Positions 1 to 9,293 of a stretch of DNA of 64,000 nt are shown here, in pieces. Location: contig DGRT01000018.1 in NCBI GenBank assembly GCA_002391105.1, positions 1 through 64,000 of the forward strand, written 5' to 3'. The notes under the pieces were generated by a model. That model searched no databases, was not told the DNA's origin, and worked only from the letters and a program-made list of their open reading frames with translations. This stretch comes from Lachnospiraceae bacterium UBA4381 (GTDB lineage: Bacteria > Bacillota > Clostridia > Lachnospirales > Lachnospiraceae). Each line of letters opens with the position of its first letter. Positions within the stretch are counted from its first letter, which is position 1. The translations under genes and the position numbers were made by a program.

Positions 1-143
1 GGGGACAGGCACTTTGTCACATGGTCACAGAAGTGGTGACAAGGGGACAGGCACTTTGTCACATGGTCACAGTGGTGACAAGGGGACAGGCACTTTGTCA
101 CACGGTCACAGAATTGGTGACAGGGGGACAGGCACTTTGTCAC
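1..143. repeat. Tandem GTGACA-type repeat, about 4 copies
   Basis: Four copies of a 39-42 bp unit beginning GGGGACAGGCACTTTGTCAC start at 1, 43, 82 and 124; the last is partial. Each unit contains GTGACAAGG against CTTTGTCAC, so it can fold into a hairpin. The array probably continues left of the window and stops just before the ribosome site of the next gene. Related single copies lie at 41183-41240 and 42456-42486. Confidence 0.85.
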
Positions 144-162
144 AGAAAGGGCGTAGAACGAT

Positions 163-1704
163 ATGAGTGATAATATTGCTACATCTAATAAGAATACTAC
201 CCCCAAAGGGGACGCTGGTCATACTGCATCCGGTGGTATAAGCATAGAAGAAAAGAAAGCTCTTAATAAGCGACTTTCCAGACTTAGAGCGGATATTCTC
301 AGAAATTATCCGTTTTTTGGAGAGCTCATCATGCATCTTAGCTTTGCTGTTGGATCCTGCGGTACTGCATGTACTGATATGAAGAAGATAATCGTTGATC
401 CGGAGTTTGCAGGAATACTCAGTGATGAGGAGCTTACATTTGTTCTCTTGCATGAAGTGATGCACTGTGTGCTGCAGCATCCGGCGAGAGGCAAGGAGCT
501 TCACCAGTATCTTTATAATATAGCCTGTGATGTGGTCGTTAATTCCAATATTATGAAGAGTATGGGGGTGAAGGAGTTTATAGTTGCAGGCTGTCCGGCT
601 ATGCATATCTCTCCTTCCGGAACTGAGGGCTGGAAGTTGTCAGCTGAGCAGGTTTACAAGGAGCTTCTTGATGTGGTTCATATTCAGATTTCCGAGGATG
701 GTACACAGGCGCGTATTGTTATACAGGGACTGGATGGTATCGGAGAGAGTGACGGCGCAAGTGGAGAAGGGGAAAATGGAGATGACAGAAGTGGAGAAGG
801 GAAAAACAGAGATGGCAGAAATGGTGACGGCAAAAGTAAAGGTGGAAAGGGTAGAAGTGGAAAAAGTGTCTCTGGTAAAAATGTAGCGGGCAGAAGTGAC
901 GCTGGAGAAAATGTTGCTGGAAAAGGAGTCGCTGACAAAGGTAATGCTGGTGAAAGTAACGGCTCCGGAGGTATGTCCGGGAAGCTGATAGATAATCACG
1001 ATATATGGGTAGAGGTTGAGATGGATGATGAGGCTCGTGATCTCTGGGATAAGATGACGGAGGAGTTCGGCTCTAAGTATCAGTCTGCAGTAAGCCTTCC
1101 TCCGGTTGTGAGAGAGATGAATGAAGCTGCGGTAAGAATGGCAAAGCTTAAGTGGAAGGAGCTTTTGAAGGAGTTCCTTACTACAACTACCTATCAGACG
1201 GATTACAGCTTTGCTCCTCCCGACAGAAGGTTCGCAAATATGGATATATTTTCGGGAGAAAGGGAGTATATGATGCCGGCTGATAATGCCTATGAATCAG
1301 ATGCTCTTCAGAATATATGGTTCTGTATTGATACCTCCGGCTCTGTTTCTTATGCAGAGCTTTCAAGATTATATGGAGAGGTTCAGAATGTCGTAAATCA
1401 GGTAGATTATTGTAAGGGACTTGTGTCATTTTTTGATACAAATATTACTGAACCGGCTGAATTCGGAACAGATTTTCCGGCAGAGTGGGTTAAGCCTGTT
1501 GGCGGTGGCGGTACTTCATTCAGGATCATATTTGATTATATGAAGGAACATATGACCAGTTCTCCCGGAGCCATTGTGATACTTACAGACGGATATGCAG
1601 ATGAAGGTGATGAGAGTCTGGCGGAGGGTATCCCTGTACTTTGGGTGGTTATAAATAATAAGCGGGATATGTCCTGGGGGCAGACCATTCATATAGAGGA
1701 ATGA
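163..1704 (+). CDS. VWA-like zinc metallopeptidase family protein (COG3864-like)
   Basis: A 513-residue protein. The N-terminal half carries a zincin motif HEVMHCVLQH near residues 104-113, followed by a helical stretch typical of the predicted metallopeptidase domain of COG3864/DUF2201 proteins. Residues about 195-275 are a low-complexity Gly/Lys/Asn/Asp stretch made of degenerate short repeats. The C-terminal part begins IWFCIDTSGSVS near residue 385, a VWA-type metal-binding motif (DxSxS), and has a glycine-rich GGGGTSF segment. In known genomes such genes usually follow a MoxR-type AAA ATPase gene; that gene, if present, would be left of the window. The ATG at 163 follows a weak AAAGGG site directly downstream of the repeat array. 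The substrate is unknown. Confidence 0.8.
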   Translation: MSDNIATSNKNTTPKGDAGHTASGGISIEEKKALNKRLSRLRADILRNYPFFGELIMHLSFAVGSCGTACTDMKKIIVDPEFAGILSDEELTFVLLHEVMHCVLQHPARGKELHQYLYNIACDVVVNSNIMKSMGVKEFIVAGCPAMHISPSGTEGWKLSAEQVYKELLDVVHIQISEDGTQARIVIQGLDGIGESDGASGEGENGDDRSGEGKNRDGRNGDGKSKGGKGRSGKSVSGKNVAGRSDAGENVAGKGVADKGNAGESNGSGGMSGKLIDNHDIWVEVEMDDEARDLWDKMTEEFGSKYQSAVSLPPVVREMNEAAVRMAKLKWKELLKEFLTTTTYQTDYSFAPPDRRFANMDIFSGEREYMMPADNAYESDALQNIWFCIDTSGSVSYAELSRLYGEVQNVVNQVDYCKGLVSFFDTNITEPAEFGTDFPAEWVKPVGGGGTSFRIIFDYMKEHMTSSPGAIVILTDGYADEGDESLAEGIPVLWVVINNKRDMSWGQTIHIEE

Positions 1705-1754
1705 TACGACATACGGATTACGCACCTGTTCTTTTCATAAACTGCTGAACCTGA

Positions 1755-1998
1755 CGACTTTTCGGTAACTTACCGGGTGAAAATAAGGTCTTCGCTATGC
1801 AGGGCTTCTCTTTTGTTCCAATACGTTGTACTATGGGCGGTTATTCCTTCGATTGATATTTATATATCTCGCTTTGCTCGATATACCCCTGCTTTGCAGG
1901 GGCAGATGCTTCGCATCTGATATCAATCTTCGGTAACTTATCGTCCAAAAGTAAGGTCTCGCTATGCAGGGCTTCTCTTTTGTTCCGATAAGTTACAT
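1755..1998. repeat. Dispersed nested-hairpin repeat, copy 1
   Basis: This fills the gap between two convergent genes. Two related hairpin modules (about 1763-1831 and 1930-1998) flank a middle part with short hairpins such as CCCCTGCTTTGCAGGGG and CAGATGCTTCGCATCTG. The right module is closed by the perfect pair GTAACTTATCG (1933-1943) and CGATAAGTTAC (1986-1996); the left module is degenerate. The order of parts matches the copy at 54081-54307. Confidence 0.85.
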
Positions 1999-2000
1999 TT

Positions 2001-5000
2001 TCACTCTTCAAGTCCATACTGTGTTTTCAGTTCGTCTGACAACTCGCTGCCCTGCAGGATGTCTTTTGCTTTGGATATCAGTTGATCGACATTATATCTC
2101 TTGAAATAACCTATGTGTGTTTCGCTTGAAGTAATATATGAATAAGTATAGAAGCAGTCTGTCCGTTCACTGTAGCCCAGGCAGCTTTCTACATATCCTG
2201 TTTCTATCCAACTGGAGGTATCAACTATACTGGTCAGTTCATCGGTTTGTATGAGCATAGTCGCGTTATCATCCAGCATGTGGAATCTTGCCGAGCCGGA
2301 GCCTCCATACATATAAGTTATATCAGTCTGTCCCAGAAAGCTGCCGTCCTCTTTGCTATAACGATAAATGGCGCCGTCAGAATATACTGCCAGTATCAGC
2401 TCATTACCATTTTTGTCTATAACGAAGCTTATGCCGGTGACGGATCTGCCGGTTCCTTTTATTGTATATTGGACCTTTCCGTCTGGGTTGATGACAGCAA
2501 TGTTGCTGGAGTCGGTTATGCAGTAACTCTCGCCGTCTTGACTTTTGGCAACAAGGGAGGTGATAGTCCAACCGGTAGGAGTCTCTACTTCAGTGAAGTC
2601 TTTACTTTTCGTATTAACGAGATATTCCACTTCGCCCGGATAGTATATAGTTTCATTTTCCTCAAACGGAAAAATGCTTGCGGCAGTTGGATATCCGTTT
2701 TCTTCCGGAGTTTCAAGCTCTCTGGTTTTTCCGGTAGCTATATCATATATATTTATTATTGTTTTATTATCTTTATTAGTTAAGTAGGTAAACTTTCCGT
2801 TCTCCATTTTTTCAGAATATATATTGCCAAATGTCTCAACTTCAGATACTTCACCACTCTTGACATTTATACATTTAAGTGTATTTGTATCGGTGCCGTA
2901 ATGTATAAAGTACTGGTTATCACCTATATTTTCCAGAAGAGAGTAACGGTATTTTGTATCCTCCAGTTCAGTCTGGTGCAGCTTATAATCATTTTCTATA
3001 TCATAAATGAGAAGGAGGGCGTTGCCTGCCTCTCCGGATGAGCCGGAATCGGCACTGTCCGTGATTACAGCTATATCCTTATCGCTTACGAGACTCTGGT
3101 TGTAAGAGGTCGGAAGAACCACATCACTGTTTAATTCCTTCCAGTTTTCGTCATATACCTCGATACCGTAATATAGAATCTGTCTGGAAAAAAACTTCTT
3201 TACATATACACCATTATTAACACTGGCGATATCTATATCGTCGCAGAAATAATTGACACCATTTATGCTTCTGGAACCGGAGTTGGGAGAGGGCGAACCA
3301 AGAACACCGTTCTCGGTTATATATATCGGCCAGCCATCGCCGTCTCTGTCGCTGCTGTCTATGATAGGGCTGTTAAGGTCGTAGGTGTATTTTTCCTCTC
3401 CGCTCTTAAGGTCATATATAGATGCCCTGTTTCCACAGAAGTATGAGATGGAGTCTGTTTCAGGAAGATATAGAAAATCGTTCTTTATTATTACATCTGT
3501 AGTTTCAAATTCTGCTGACCACTCTTCCTTCAGATCTGCGGCATTAAGACATTTAACTATAGTAGTTTCCGGTTCGTAGATGGTGGTGGTATTAAAGGAC
3601 GAGCTTCCTTCCTGAAAGATGTCGCTTTCAGCCAGCATTAAATGTTCATTATCGGTAAATGATACAGTTCTGCAGTAGTAATTCTCCAGATTAAGTTCAA
3701 TATACTCTTTGGTTTTTGTGTCATATACTCTTAAGAATCTGACGTCGTCAAGGGTGCTGTACAGGATTGCAATTCTGCTTGCATCAGGAGAAATATATGC
3801 TGACATGATAGACATATCTGAGTCGGATTCTATTACTTTGATGGAATCTGCTTTTTTTCCGTTTTCGAGACTGATCTTGATAAACTCCCCATCACTGTTT
3901 TCAATATAAACACATCCATCGTTTGTCAGGAGCATATCATAACCTGACAGGATTTCGTTGTTGTCATAGTAGTTCCATATAGTTGAACCATCTGTCAGAT
4001 CTATCAGCTTCAGATTATTCGTAGTACATGTTAGAAGTCTGGTATCATCGATATATTTGAAGCTGCATAAGGTAGAACCCTTGATAGGCTCCTCATATAT
4101 TTTTTCGTGTGTTTCAGTGTTCCATACTACAAGATTATCATTTGTGTCACTTGCGGTAAGAGTAGTATGGTCTGGAGAAATGGCAAAATCCGACACCTCT
4201 GTCGGCATATTGTAGGACCACTCAGTTTCAATATTTGAGCCACGTTGCGACTGGTAGGCAAGCGTGGCGTTGGTGAGAGCCTTCACAGCTTCAGGGGTTA
4301 TGGGTCGGTCGTCTTTGGCATTTTTCGGAAGTGCGGCAAGAGCCAGTTGAATAGCGGTTATTCGGTCTTCGTCATCCAGATATTTCTGTGATTCATTTGC
4401 CAGATAACGGGACTGGTTTTTAAGAGATTCCATATAGGTTTTGCGAAGCAGATGCCTGCTGTACATCATATATGCGCTGAACATAAGAAGTGCCAGCAGA
4501 ATACCGGAGAAACCAAGAACCAGTCTTCGCAGCTTATATTGTCTGCGTCTGTTCATCAGTTCATCATAAGAACACCCGATCAGAGCGCTTGCGAGGCGTG
4601 GAAGCTCGGTTTTATTGGCTTTATTGAGAGACATTCTATAGTCACCGGACAGTGGTTCGACGTTGGTTCTGAAGATACGGGGCTGACCGTTTTGATCGTA
4701 GTAATATCTGTCCTCATATAAAAGCTCTGGCGGGATGACATCCTGTGGCTCGCCATCTACCAGAACGGTAAGTATCTTGTCCTTCGTGTGAGTCCGGAGG
4801 AAGTATTCGATCTCTCTCGTAACCCAGATGGACTGCTTTGTTCTGGTGGAACAGATTACGATAAGATATTCTGATTGCTCCAGAGCATTTGCTATAGTAT
4901 CACTGAGATTGCTTGTGATAGGAAGCTCATCCTTATCACGGAAGATCCTTTCGATGCGTTTCATTCCTGTCTTCTTCTGGATACTTCCGGGAATATGAAA

Positions 5001-5090
5001 ATGTTCCAGTCCCCGTTGAATAGCCTCCGCCACCTTTGTATCCTCAGGAGCGTGCTTATATGATATAAATGCATTATAATGATCTATCAT
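2001..5090 (-). CDS. TIR domain, membrane segment and beta-propeller-like protein
   Basis: A 1029-residue protein. The ATG at 5090 is chosen because AGCGAGG lies 8 bases upstream and the protein then opens directly with the TIR fold (MIDHYNAFISYKHA). The TIR domain covers about residues 1-140 and keeps the SxxW..E pattern with W89 and E93, where NAD-cleaving TIR domains carry their catalytic glutamate. A basic stretch and one membrane segment (about 189-211) follow, then some 800 residues of Asp/Ser/Thr-rich beta repeats resembling WD40/PQQ propellers. The likely topology is a cytoplasmic TIR with an external sensor. Such proteins are recurrent in Lachnospiraceae, but their trigger and output are not established. 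It is convergent with the VWA gene and has no operon partner. Confidence 0.8.
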   Translation of the reverse strand: MIDHYNAFISYKHAPEDTKVAEAIQRGLEHFHIPGSIQKKTGMKRIERIFRDKDELPITSNLSDTIANALEQSEYLIVICSTRTKQSIWVTREIEYFLRTHTKDKILTVLVDGEPQDVIPPELLYEDRYYYDQNGQPRIFRTNVEPLSGDYRMSLNKANKTELPRLASALIGCSYDELMNRRRQYKLRRLVLGFSGILLALLMFSAYMMYSRHLLRKTYMESLKNQSRYLANESQKYLDDEDRITAIQLALAALPKNAKDDRPITPEAVKALTNATLAYQSQRGSNIETEWSYNMPTEVSDFAISPDHTTLTASDTNDNLVVWNTETHEKIYEEPIKGSTLCSFKYIDDTRLLTCTTNNLKLIDLTDGSTIWNYYDNNEILSGYDMLLTNDGCVYIENSDGEFIKISLENGKKADSIKVIESDSDMSIMSAYISPDASRIAILYSTLDDVRFLRVYDTKTKEYIELNLENYYCRTVSFTDNEHLMLAESDIFQEGSSSFNTTTIYEPETTIVKCLNAADLKEEWSAEFETTDVIIKNDFLYLPETDSISYFCGNRASIYDLKSGEEKYTYDLNSPIIDSSDRDGDGWPIYITENGVLGSPSPNSGSRSINGVNYFCDDIDIASVNNGVYVKKFFSRQILYYGIEVYDENWKELNSDVVLPTSYNQSLVSDKDIAVITDSADSGSSGEAGNALLLIYDIENDYKLHQTELEDTKYRYSLLENIGDNQYFIHYGTDTNTLKCINVKSGEVSEVETFGNIYSEKMENGKFTYLTNKDNKTIINIYDIATGKTRELETPEENGYPTAASIFPFEENETIYYPGEVEYLVNTKSKDFTEVETPTGWTITSLVAKSQDGESYCITDSSNIAVINPDGKVQYTIKGTGRSVTGISFVIDKNGNELILAVYSDGAIYRYSKEDGSFLGQTDITYMYGGSGSARFHMLDDNATMLIQTDELTSIVDTSSWIETGYVESCLGYSERTDCFYTYSYITSSETHIGYFKRYNVDQLISKAKDILQGSELSDELKTQYGLEE

Positions 5091-5141
5091 TATACTAACC
5101 TCGCTTAATAATCTGATTCCTGCTTTTGACACATATATCAT

Positions 5142-5629
5142 TGTATGTGATAAATTTTAAGTTGTAAAGCGTGGGCTGTGGCAAGATTTAAGATGCGTAT
5201 GATTCGGAAGTTTAGACAAGCGAAGGTGTTAGTTGATCAGAAAACGGTGTGCCAGTCGTTGAGAGGCTGAAAACAATAAGAAGGCAGAGGCCGGCTAATC
5301 AGAAAACAGTGTACCAGATGTTGAGGTTTCTGGAACTGAGCTATCAGGTTAAGCGGAGCGACTTTTGAATCTATGCTATCAGGTTAAGCAAAGAGGCATT
5401 TGTTCAAGTTATTTATGAAACGTTGCACCGGAACGTGTCATCAGGAAAAAGTGATTGGAACGAATAGTGCAGTAATGTTATAATGCACATTAATGTATAA
5501 TAATGTATAAGAATCAATGTACTAATGCTGCCATTCGCAATAACTGCATAGTGCCGTCGTTTTAAATATGACAATTATCTCGTAAATAAAATATGACGAT
5601 TATCCTGTAAATAATGAAAGGATTGGATA
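5142..5629. repeat. Intergenic region with imperfect direct repeats
   Basis: No convincing gene is seen. Two imperfect direct repeats are present: a roughly 29-bp unit containing ATCAGAAAAC (5236 and 5297) and a 17-bp unit GCTATCAGGTTAAGC (5339 and 5375). The last 100 bases are AT-rich and probably hold the promoter of the next gene, but no clear -35/-10 pair is called. Confidence 0.5.
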
Positions 5630-6606
5630 TTGCTGCTTAAAGGTATTAACAAATTTATACATGGAAAGAGAAGAAGGCTGAGCAGAATGCTTGTACTTAG
5701 CCTTGTTTTTGTGTGCATTTTTGGTGGAATGCCGGTAGCTGATGTAAATGCTGTCGTACTTCATGATGAAAGAAAGGATTATGAGGACGAGCAGGAGATA
5801 TCGGAAGCGTATAGAAATACAGCCAATCAGCTTGTGGAAGAGATACAGAAGGTCAATGATGAGATGGCGGATCAGACAAAGCTGATAGAGGCGGCGCAGA
5901 AGGAAGTGGAATCGGTTGATGCAGAGATAGCTGAAGAAGAGGCGAATATCGAAGATGTTGAGGCTGAGATTGAGAAAAAAAGAGCGGAGCTGTCTTTGTT
6001 TCTTAGTATAATGTATGAATCTTCGGTAAATGATGACAGTATTTCTGTCATGCTGGAATCAACGGATATGCTTTCGTATCTGAACAGAGAGGAATATGTA
6101 GGTAAAGTAACAAAATATGTTAATAAGGGCATTTCGGATCTGGAAGCAATAGAAAATGAAAGGTATGACAGACTGGAAGAGCTAAAGCTGATGCAGGAGG
6201 ACAGGGAGGACAAGGTTGCGATTCTCGAAGCCGAGCGTGAAGAGATGGGAGTTCTGGTTGAGGAACTTGGTACTATTATGAAAGAGGCTGAGAAAAAAGC
6301 TGACGATGCTGAGGAACTGGCGGAGGCTCTGAGACAGAAGGTTCTGGAGCTTGAGGCTCAGGAAAGAGCGCTGCTGGAAAGAAGAACCTACAGTGGTGAA
6401 AACAGCAGCTCTATTAACAACATAATATATGATGGGGACGGAACAGATTACTACTATGTAAGCGCCTATCCATATACAGATCAGGAACTGGATATGCTTG
6501 CTGCCATTATCCAGTGCGAAGCCGGAAGTGTAAGCTATCCGGGTATGATTGCGGTAGGAAGTGTTGTAATGAACAGAGTGGAGAGTCCGAACTCCGCTTA
6601 CAGCAG
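5630..6606 (+). pseudogene. Coiled-coil SleB/hydrolase_2-type cell wall hydrolase, 3' truncated
   Basis: The TTG at 5630 has AAAGG 8 bases upstream. The product has a basic N-terminus and a hydrophobic signal segment (MLVLSLVFVCIFGG), then a long coiled coil (about residues 50-255) like those of peptidoglycan hydrolases of the CwlO/PcsB class. It then starts a hydrolase_2 (SleB-like) domain with ELDMLAAIIQCEAGS and MIAVGSVVMNRVESP. The domain breaks off after this point; the frame runs on into unrelated sequence and stops at 6640. The remaining catalytic domain is missing, so this is a truncated remnant, although a secreted coiled-coil protein could still be made. Confidence 0.75.
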
Positions 6607-6984
6607 CCATGGGTTACATCCAGCTTGCCGAGAAGGATGAAGGCATCACAGAGGAAAAGGCAGCTAATCTCAAAAGGGCATATGATAAGACTTATCATGA
6701 ACCTGTATTCAAATGCTAAGAAATATACTAAGAGTAAGATATTAGTAAGTCTTAAGAAAAATGATAAAGAAATAGTATTATCTGTTGCAAATGACGTCGA
6801 GGACATTTCCGTGATTGATGAAAGAAGAATATTCGAGCCCTTCCACAGAGAATATGTGGGAGAGCAGGGTGGAAACGGACTCGGACTCTATATAACAAAA
6901 CGCATAGTAGAAAATTATGGAGGAACGATTACAGCTCATAAGCAGGATGATATGTTTTCTATAAGTATAGTGATAAGGCAATAA
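6607..6984 (+). pseudogene. Sensor histidine kinase remnant (HisKA piece plus HATPase domain)
   Basis: Directly after the break in the hydrolase gene, one frame (6609-6719) reads MGYIQLAEKDEGITEE, a fragment resembling the end of a HisKA dimerization domain. A different frame then reads RLIMNLYSNAKKYT (N-box), FEPFHRE (F-box) and GGNGLGLYITKRIVE (G-box), the ATP-binding half of a histidine kinase, ending at 6984. The catalytic histidine and everything before it are gone, and material between HisKA and N-box is deleted with a frame change. No response regulator is adjacent. This is a decayed fragment, not a working kinase. Confidence 0.75.
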
Positions 6985-7027
6985 AGCAAAAAGTATGTAC
7001 GAGAGGCTTTTATACAAATTATAAAAA

Positions 7028-7309
7028 CTAATGCGTTGTTGTTGGAGTAACTGTAAGTTTAAGTCCTAACTGTTGAAGAATCTTGAGGAGTGTGTCAAGC
7101 CTTGGAGTAGTCTTGCTAGATTCAATTCTGGCTACAGATGATTGAGGTATATTGCAAAGCTCAGCAAGATCACGCTGGCTAAGTCCCAAAGAAGAACGTT
7201 GATTAATTATAGCAGATATTATTGCTGCCTCAGACTCTGCTTCGTCAAGAAGCTGCTTGCCTAATTCATTATCTGATTTTACATGTTCTTTATACTCATT
7301 CCAGTTCAT
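7028..7309 (-). CDS. HTH (XRE) antitoxin of a HigBA-like pair
   Basis: A 93-residue protein with a Cro/C1-type helix-turn-helix in its middle (about 33-85: GLSQRDLAELCNIPQSSVAR). The N-terminal helical part matches HigA-like antitoxins encoded after their toxin. Its ATG at 7309 lies 2 bases after the toxin stop, so the two are translationally coupled. In this family the antitoxin binds the toxin and represses the shared promoter; a perfect inverted repeat upstream of the toxin (7707-7726) is a fitting operator. Confidence 0.85.
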   Translation of the reverse strand: MNWNEYKEHVKSDNELGKQLLDEAESEAAIISAIINQRSSLGLSQRDLAELCNIPQSSVARIESSKTTPRLDTLLKILQQLGLKLTVTPTTTH

Positions 7310-7311
7310 TA

Positions 7312-7677
7312 CTAATTCCCTTTCTTTTGTTGTAAATAATCAATCATTTCTGCTACTGCCTTATCAATTTCGCGACGAGGTGTCTTTTGAGATTTCTTTC
7401 GGAAGTGATGGAGTAAAACGTAAGTGTTATTGGTATAAAAGAAATAGAATACTCTGTTATTTCCTGGCCTCAACTCCCATATATCTCCCTCTATATGTTT
7501 TGTGATTTCTTTAGGTAGGTTAGTTCCGTTTTCTTGTAGGAGTTCTATATATCTGGCTAGTTGTTTATATTGTATTCGTGCATCTTTATTGGTCATAGAT
7601 TGTTCCAACAGAGTGTCGAGAAAGTTTCTAATATCAGAAATCCCGCGATCATCTTCGTAAAAATCGATGTTGTACAT
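7312..7677 (-). CDS. RelE/HigB-like toxin (Gp49 family)
   Basis: A 121-residue protein with features of phage Gp49/HigB toxins of the RelE superfamily: an N-terminal beta strand (YNIDFYED), helices, then IWELRPGNNRVFYFFY and LLHHFRKKSQKTP near residues 66-100. HigB-type toxins are ribosome-dependent mRNA endonucleases; activity here is inferred. It is first in a two-gene operon with the HTH antitoxin, the order typical of higBA. The start at 7677 is preceded by a GAGGAG-type site. The pair sits next to gene remnants. Confidence 0.85.
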   Translation of the reverse strand: MYNIDFYEDDRGISDIRNFLDTLLEQSMTNKDARIQYKQLARYIELLQENGTNLPKEITKHIEGDIWELRPGNNRVFYFFYTNNTYVLLHHFRKKSQKTPRREIDKAVAEMIDYLQQKKGN

Positions 7678-7706
7678 TGCTTGCTCCTCTCAAGAATCTA
7701 AATACA

Positions 7707-7726
7707 TGATAGCATAAATGCTATCA
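7707..7726. promoter_or_regulatory. Probable autoregulatory operator of the toxin-antitoxin pair
   Basis: A perfect 9-bp inverted repeat, TGATAGCAT and ATGCTATCA separated by AA, lies 30-50 bases upstream of the toxin start. Position and symmetry suit binding by the HTH antitoxin; binding is inferred. Confidence 0.65.
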
Positions 7727-7942
7727 AACTACAAGTGATATTAAACATAAAACAAGCTGACCTTGGTGCCTGATTCCAATATTTGAAAAGCTTTATATGT
7801 TATATTAAAACAGAATCCGGAATCATATATTTTAATATATCCGTTTTTGTTGCGCATTTGTTATACGGTATTAGTTATAATTCTTCATAAGACTCATAGT
7901 ATGAGAAGGGAAATTAAAACAGAATAAAAACAGAACAAAAAA

Positions 7943-7989
7943 AAACAAACCTCCAATAGCAGATGGTCTGCTGCCGGAGGTTTTGTTTA
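7943..7989 (-). terminator. Rho-independent terminator of the choline-binding-like gene
   Basis: The stem ACCTCC/GGAGGT encloses a second stem AGCAGA/TCTGCT. It is flanked by A-rich sequence on the left (U-tract for leftward transcription) and TTTTGTTT on the right, so it could work both ways. It lies 25 bases after the stop of the leftward gene. Confidence 0.8.
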
Positions 7990-8014
7990 TTATTAGTTAA
8001 ATGTTATGGAATGA

Positions 8015-9172
8015 TTACTCTGATAACTCATATGTGGTATATTCGATATCTTCGTTATTGTTTTCCCATGTAATAGTCTTATCACTATAGGTAAGTGTTC
8101 CGCTTCCGTTCTTATATACTCTGTAAGAGCTTGAAGAACCGTCTGTCTTGAAGTCTTCATGTGTCTTTACACAGTCAGTATATGTAAGCTTACCGTCTGC
8201 ATCGAATGAACCTGTAAAGGTGTATTTATCTATATTTCCGTTATCGTCAGGATAATCTACGGTGATCTCATAGAAATCATTTATAGATGTCTCTACCGTG
8301 ACTGCGGCTCTGTGAAGAGTTGGTTCTATGTAGGTTCCTGAATAATCAACTTCAGTAGTAGTTGTTTTTTCCTGTTTAATAAAGGTATTGCCGGTTGCGG
8401 TATTTTCTTTCTTGTCATCCCAGGTCAGGTTGTTTCCGGAAATCTTGATAGTTCCTGTTCCGTTAGTGTATGCAGTCTTTGTGGTTGAACCACCATTTGC
8501 ATCATAATTAATGGTTGTTTTTGTACAATCGGTATAGTTGATAATACCTGTATAGTCCATCATACCTGTAAAGGTCCACTCTGAGCTTACATAAGCGCTT
8601 GTAGGCCACTTGATGGTGAAGGAATAATAAGTATCATATACATTTTTAACTGTAACGCTTGCTCTTCCGGCAAAGCTGTCAACATAAACACCTGAGTAAT
8701 CCGTGAATACAGCATCAGCTATCCACTTTCCATCTTTATCAAGATAGTATCCATCTACCCATTTGTTTACTTCTGCGTAGCCTGAACCGTTAAAGTAGTA
8801 ATATGAGCCATCAATCTTCAGCCAGCAATTAGTTGGATAGTATCCGGTCTTATCCTCATACCATTTTCCTGTTTGGTTTGTCTTCCAGGCGCCGCCGGTA
8901 TAGGTTTTGCTACGGGCACCGCTGCTTTCTGTCCAGTAACCGTCGCGATATTCGCCGGCTGCCATATAACCTGTAGAGTCAAAATAATAGTAAGAACTAT
9001 CAATCTCAACCCATTGGCTCTTTGGATAACCGCCACCTGAATAGCTGTACCACCAGCCGGTTGAGTCCTGTACCCAGCTTCCGGAAGCTGCAAAGGCTGT
9101 AGCAGATGTTGCAAGGCACATTGTTGAAATCATAGCAGTTGTTAATAATTTACTGAAAAAACCACGTCTCAT
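8015..9172 (-). CDS. Secreted protein with choline-binding-like repeats and two tandem C-terminal domains
   Basis: A 385-residue protein. A signal peptide (basic start, hydrophobic core, cleavage around AFA/AS near residue 29) is followed by cell-wall-binding repeats (about 32-150) of the choline-binding type, rich in Trp/Tyr/Gly (GWWYSYSGG, GSYYYFNGSGYAEVNKWVDG). Two homologous all-beta domains of about 110 residues follow (about 157-265 and 275-385), each starting DYSG(V/T)Y and containing FTG then YTDC. The function of these domains is not recognised. Surface attachment to wall polymers is inferred. The start has an excellent AAAGGAGG site and the gene ends in a strong terminator, so it is monocistronic. 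Confidence 0.8.
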   Translation of the reverse strand: MRRGFFSKLLTTAMISTMCLATSATAFAASGSWVQDSTGWWYSYSGGGYPKSQWVEIDSSYYYFDSTGYMAAGEYRDGYWTESSGARSKTYTGGAWKTNQTGKWYEDKTGYYPTNCWLKIDGSYYYFNGSGYAEVNKWVDGYYLDKDGKWIADAVFTDYSGVYVDSFAGRASVTVKNVYDTYYSFTIKWPTSAYVSSEWTFTGMMDYTGIINYTDCTKTTINYDANGGSTTKTAYTNGTGTIKISGNNLTWDDKKENTATGNTFIKQEKTTTTEVDYSGTYIEPTLHRAAVTVETSINDFYEITVDYPDDNGNIDKYTFTGSFDADGKLTYTDCVKTHEDFKTDGSSSSYRVYKNGSGTLTYSDKTITWENNNEDIEYTTYELSE

Positions 9173-9293
9173 TTCATGTCCTCCTTTAATTATTTTTCAG
9201 AAACAATCTTCTGACCTACCATTTTTAATTATATTATAAGTGACAATAGGTGTCAAAAAATAAGTGATATAAAACAGTTACGGATTATCATGT

